Both the position numbers and the translations under genes were made by a program. This document shows, in pieces, positions 60,285 through 64,000 of a stretch of 64,000 bases of DNA. The first letter of the stretch is position 1. Every line of letters starts with the position of its first letter. The notes beneath the pieces are model-generated. The model worked only from the letters and a program-made list of their open reading frames with translations. It did no database searches and had not been told where the DNA came from. The stretch lies in the NCBI GenBank assembly GCA_013397075.1, contig VWZS01000635.1, positions 164,540 through 228,539 of the forward strand, in the 5' to 3' direction. Origin of the DNA: Rhabdornis inornatus. Its lineage: Eukaryota; Chordata; Aves; Passeriformes; Rhabdornithidae.

Positions 60285-60440
60285 TCTTAAATCCCTGAAA
60301 GTGTTCAAGGTCAGGTTGGATGGGGCTTGGAGCAACCTGGGCTAGTGGAAGGAGTCCCTGCCTACAGCAGGGGGCTTGGGATGAGCTGGGCTGAGGCCCC
60401 TTCCAAGCCAAACCATGGGTGAGTCTCTGATTCTATGGAA
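60285..60440 (+). mobile_element. CR1 LINE, 5'-truncated 3' end
   Basis: GAAAGTGTTCAAGGTCAGG, GGAGCAACCTGGGCTAGTGG and a tail ending TCTGATTCTATGG show a CR1 3' end of about 155 bases in the presumed intron. Confidence 0.85.
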
Positions 60441-63400
60441 GTCCAGTAGCCAACACAGCCAGGACCAGCACAGGGAGAGGCAGTGCTGAGAACAACCTGC
60501 TGCAGGAGGCACAGCAAGCGTGATGCTGGGTATTGAGATGGGTTAAGGAACATAATTCCAGTTTGGGCCAGGAAAAGGGAAAAGGTGGCACCACATGGTA
60601 CAGCTGCCCTGGGAGGTGACAGGAGGAACCTGGGCATGTGCTCGCCACCACCATGTCCTGAGCAATGACAGCCACCCCTGGAATGATGCAGCCAAAGTGC
60701 TCTGAGTTCCTGCCAGGTGGAACCCTCAGCCCCTTTCCCCTGCTGGATATCTGACCCTGGCTGCCAATTCTTTAACCATTGCTTTCTTTCCTAGGAAAGA
60801 CATCCCTGGGTGCACCCTCATGAGACAGTAATGGGATTTCATTAGATTAAATAACTCCAATGAACCCCAGAGACCAACAGCACTTTAAACACGGAGCTCA
60901 GAGTTGGAATTACTGTTATTTAACACTGATTAGATTGCAGGGTAAATCCAATTTCTCCCTAACCATATGCTGGCTATGATTTGCCTAGTGGGAGATGTTA
61001 AGGACAGCATTCCTGGAAGTCTCTGCTGAGGGAAGGGCCCTTGGCTGAGTCAGCAATGTCAGGGTGACCCTTGGGCTTGTGCCTGAAATGCTACAGCAGA
61101 GCAGGGCTCAGGGGATGTCCCCATTGTCCCTGTCCTTACTTTGCTGCAAAGCTGGGGGAGCAGGTAGATCTGTATCTGCCATGTCCTCCAGCAGGAAAAT
61201 CACCAGGAAATAACTGGGTCTCTCTGACCACAGCCCTGCCTCAGCTGAGGCTGTTATTCACTCCCCAAAGCTCCCTCCTGACCCTTTTCCCCCCGAGTAC
61301 CATGGCTTGTGACAGAATGTGCCTGGAGCCTCTGGCAGTGCCACCACTGGTGCTGCCAGGGGAGCAGAGCAGGGCAGTGCCCAGGTCTGTCCCTGCTCCT
61401 CATCTCCAGCATCCTGCTGGGATCTGTTCTACAGCTCTGGGCTGGCAGTGGGCTGGGAAAGGTTGGTCAGGGCAGGAGTGAGATCACCTCAGGGTTCCAG
61501 TCCCACATCTGGAGATGTGGCAAGTGTCTCTCCCTGAGGACAGCACGGGCATGGGATGGCTCTCAGTGCACAGTGCACTTCCCTCCCCAGTGTGTGCCAT
61601 GTGCTTGGGAGACCAGCCAGGACAGAGCTTCCTCTGCACATCTTGGCTGATGCACCTGTGGAAGCTGAGGGGTCAAACAGCTCCGAAATGCACCCCCACA
61701 GCCTGACTGCAGGGATGGGAGCACCAGGAATAGGGACACACCCAGGCATCAGCTGTGACCCAGTGGTGTGCTGTCACTGGGCCAAACAGCTCCAGTGCAA
61801 TCAGGAAGGCTGGAGCAGATGAAGCTGTGAACCCCACGGTGCAGCCCCTGGAAAGGCACAGCTCCCAGCTCCCTGACCCTATCACATCACCCCATGGGGA
61901 CAGTGGGTCCCCAGGATGTGACAGGGGGCCACGACCCCCCGTGCAGGCAGGGCAGAGCTCAACCTGTCCAACACCAAACAAAGCAGCTCTGGAGCTGGGG
62001 CCGCCCAGGGCTGACCCTGACCCCGGCACTGCTGATGGTCAAACTCAATTAGCTCTGTGTGTGTGAGTGTGGGTGTGTGGGTGTGTGGGTGTGGGTGTGT
62101 GTGTGCGCTGCATCTGGGTCAGCCTGGGCAGCCCTGCCCCTGCTCAGCCTCCCACACTGCTTGCATGTCCTGCTCAGCTCTGTGGGAGGCTGTTCCAGAG
62201 GGTGAGCTGTGCTGGGAGGAAGGGTGCAGGGCCAGCAGCAGGCAGAGAGCATCACTTGTGACAAAGGCAGCTCCGGGTGCCTGGGCTGGGCTGAGCAGGG
62301 ATCACACCCTGGGCATGTAAAAACAAGATTTCAGCTCAGTGTGACTCCTGTGTCTGAGCCTCTGGGCACCTCCTGTGTCTGCCTGTGGTCAGAGCAAACA
62401 CAGCCCGGGCAGGGCAATGCTGGAGGCACAGACCATGGCTCTGTTTCATGGTCACTGGCTGCAGGAAACCCAGTCCCAGCCTTCCCAGCTGTGCCTTTAG
62501 CAATGAGCTCAGTGTTTGGGGAGTTCATCAGCCCTTGCTCACCACCAGCCAGCTGAGTGTGTCCCAAAGGCTCCCCAGCTGCTCTGGACATGACACAGAA
62601 CGTGCTGTGCTGTTCAGGCCATGGCAATGCCCATGCTGGCCCCTGGACCTCTCTCTCCACAGGTGCCCAACAAAATCCCATCCCTGGTCCTAAGGAGGGT
62701 GCAACTGAGCAGCTGGACAAGAAACATTGGTGGTCTGCAGGACACACATTGACTCTCAGCCATTCACATCCACCCACAAACTGTTTTGGGGTTTTTGTGC
62801 CGGCTCAGAAACCTCTGGCAGCCCTTAAACCCAGGCAGGTTTGCACAGGGCAGAGGAGTTGGGCTAAATGAGCTCCAGGCAGCACAAGAGCTGACAGGGA
62901 GCAGGGGTTTGATCATTTCTACCCAAATTACCCAGACCATGGTGCAAAGTGCAAATGTTCCCTTCTTTGCTACCAACCACGTGATGCCAACTGCAAAATT
63001 CATCCCTGCACACCAGCTGGATTTTTAACCAAACAACACCAAGCATAATTCCCCTCCAGTAGCAGTTATGGGAAGATGAGCCTCCCTGGGTCACCCTGTG
63101 ATCCACAAGATAACTCCTGTGCCAGCAGCAGGAGCAGACCCCTGGGTCCCTCCCAGATGAGACTTGGCAACTCCCTCAGCTGGATTTTGTTTCTGGTCCA
63201 TCACACTTAGCAGCTCCTGGTGCATTGTTCTTTGCCAAGCACTCCCAGAACCCTTTTTAGACTCTTTAGGCTAAAAACCTCCTGTGGCAGCCAATTTCAC
63301 AGCTTAATCTCACACTGTTTGAGAAAGTCTTTAATTCTGCTTCTTTCCAACCTGTTGCTGAGAGTACAGATGGAGACATGGGAGAGGGAGGAGGGACAGC

Positions 63401-64000
63401 TCAGTAACCACCCCATGAAATCTCCTCCCAGGGGTTTCTGGACCTGTGGAATGACCATGCACCAGCCAGGGCTCCCCAAGCCCTGCACAGGACGTGGCTG
63501 TGCCAGCTGTCAACCCCAAACCACACTCCTCTGGCCCAGCTCTGCATGTCACTGCCTGTGCTCTGCTTGCTGCAGGCAATGGGATTTTCCTTTTGTGTTT
63601 TCATTCTCCTTTAGAGGTGATGAAGGCTATAAAAACCTTTGCCACACACGTACAAGAACGCTGAATAGCAGGCAAACATTTACAAATATTACATTCACAC
63701 AGCAGAGCTCAGCAGTGCAAGTGGACAGGATTATTGCACAATACTCACTTTATGCCTTGCTGTGACACGCAGCTTTTGCATGCAGAAAAACCCATTTTGT
63801 CTTTCAGAACAACCACTTTGCAGCAATTAAAAGCCAAACACCCCAAGCCCTCTGCTGGGGCTCTGCCCACCAGGTCCATGCACAGGGAACAAAGGCACTG
63901 GAGCCAGCTGAAACAGCAGAGCTCATTTTTAGGGGCAGAGACCAGAATTACCCAAGATGGAAGTTAGCCCAGACATGGGGATTAGCACCCCCAGTCCTTG
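60441..64000. other. Presumed intron, no exon seen
   Basis: GC-rich open frames on both strands (61071-62871) overlap and lack domains. I searched this end for exon 1 of the sulfotransferase and did not find it. AT-richer sequence from 63600 onward contains nothing recognised. Confidence 0.55.
62056..62105 (+). repeat. Microsatellite (GT)n with GTGGGTGT variants
   Basis: Alternating TG with regularly spaced GGG interruptions over about 50 bases. It is likely polymorphic. Confidence 0.95.

Larger units (their letters stand above)
44220..64000 (-). other. Presumed intron 1 of the sulfotransferase gene (partial)
   Basis: Genes of the HS3ST2/3A1/3B1/4/6 group have two coding exons separated by a long intron. 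I looked for exon 1 hallmarks (RRRLPQA-like stretch, GVKKGGTRALLEFL-type PAPS loop, EPHFFD) in all frames of this stretch and found none. Exon 1 should therefore lie beyond 64000 and the intron should exceed 19.7 kb. The interval holds CR1 remnants, simple repeats and one N; no other exon is supported. Confidence 0.6.

Noticed and set aside
63280..63370. Phrase AATTTCACAGCTTAATCTCA resembling an old amniote interspersed repeat
   Set aside because: The match from memory is short and not specific enough to annotate.
1..64000. CRISPR arrays, bacterial operons, phage or plasmid genes, tRNA and rRNA genes
   Set aside because: No regularly spaced palindromic repeats, ribosome-binding-site-led gene trains, cloverleaf or rRNA motifs were seen; the DNA is vertebrate nuclear sequence.

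Overview
The window reads as vertebrate nuclear DNA from a bird, most likely a passerine. The evidence is many 5'-truncated CR1 LINE 3' ends, in both orientations, ending in the ATTCTATGATTCT-type tail; several solo LTRs of avian endogenous-retrovirus type; and one spliced vertebrate exon lying in tens of kilobases of non-coding DNA. There is no operon structure and no bacterial or phage content. Nearly all short open frames are chance frames.

The only protein-coding feature I can support is the terminal coding exon of a heparan sulfate glucosamine 3-O-sulfotransferase of the 3A1/3B1 type (minus strand, 43601-44219). It has a good 3' splice site, an open frame and a stop codon. Exon 1 (signal anchor and first part of the sulfotransferase domain) is not in the window. 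Therefore 44220-64000 is probably intron 1 and 1 to about 43200 is probably 3' flanking sequence.

Layout: 1-11 kb is sparse non-coding DNA with simple repeats, a CR1 remnant, an old palindromic repeat (7902-7976) and two LTR-like segments (2179-2580; 9432-9900). The 11-28 kb stretch holds an inverted pair of near-identical 443-444 bp solo LTRs (11134-11577 and 27903-28345), a 506 bp ERVL-type solo LTR with a 5 bp target duplication (20247-20752), a minisatellite (about 23850-24060), and an LTR-like element broken by an exact 251 bp repeat around a single N (25909-26569). The 29-41 kb stretch is CR1-rich, with a long inverted repeat (32493-33400) and another ERV LTR (40549-41102). The sulfotransferase exon lies at 43.6-44.2 kb, with an AT-rich self-complementary cluster just upstream of its acceptor. 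The presumed intron (44-64 kb) carries CR1 pieces, one of them apparently interrupted, simple repeats, a second N at 55015 and at least one segment resembling conserved non-coding DNA.

I found no previously undescribed gene system. The most useful second looks are the matching CCTG flanks of the inverted LTR pair, the duplication around the N, the 12 bp direct repeat around that LTR, and the 32.5-33.4 kb inverted repeat.
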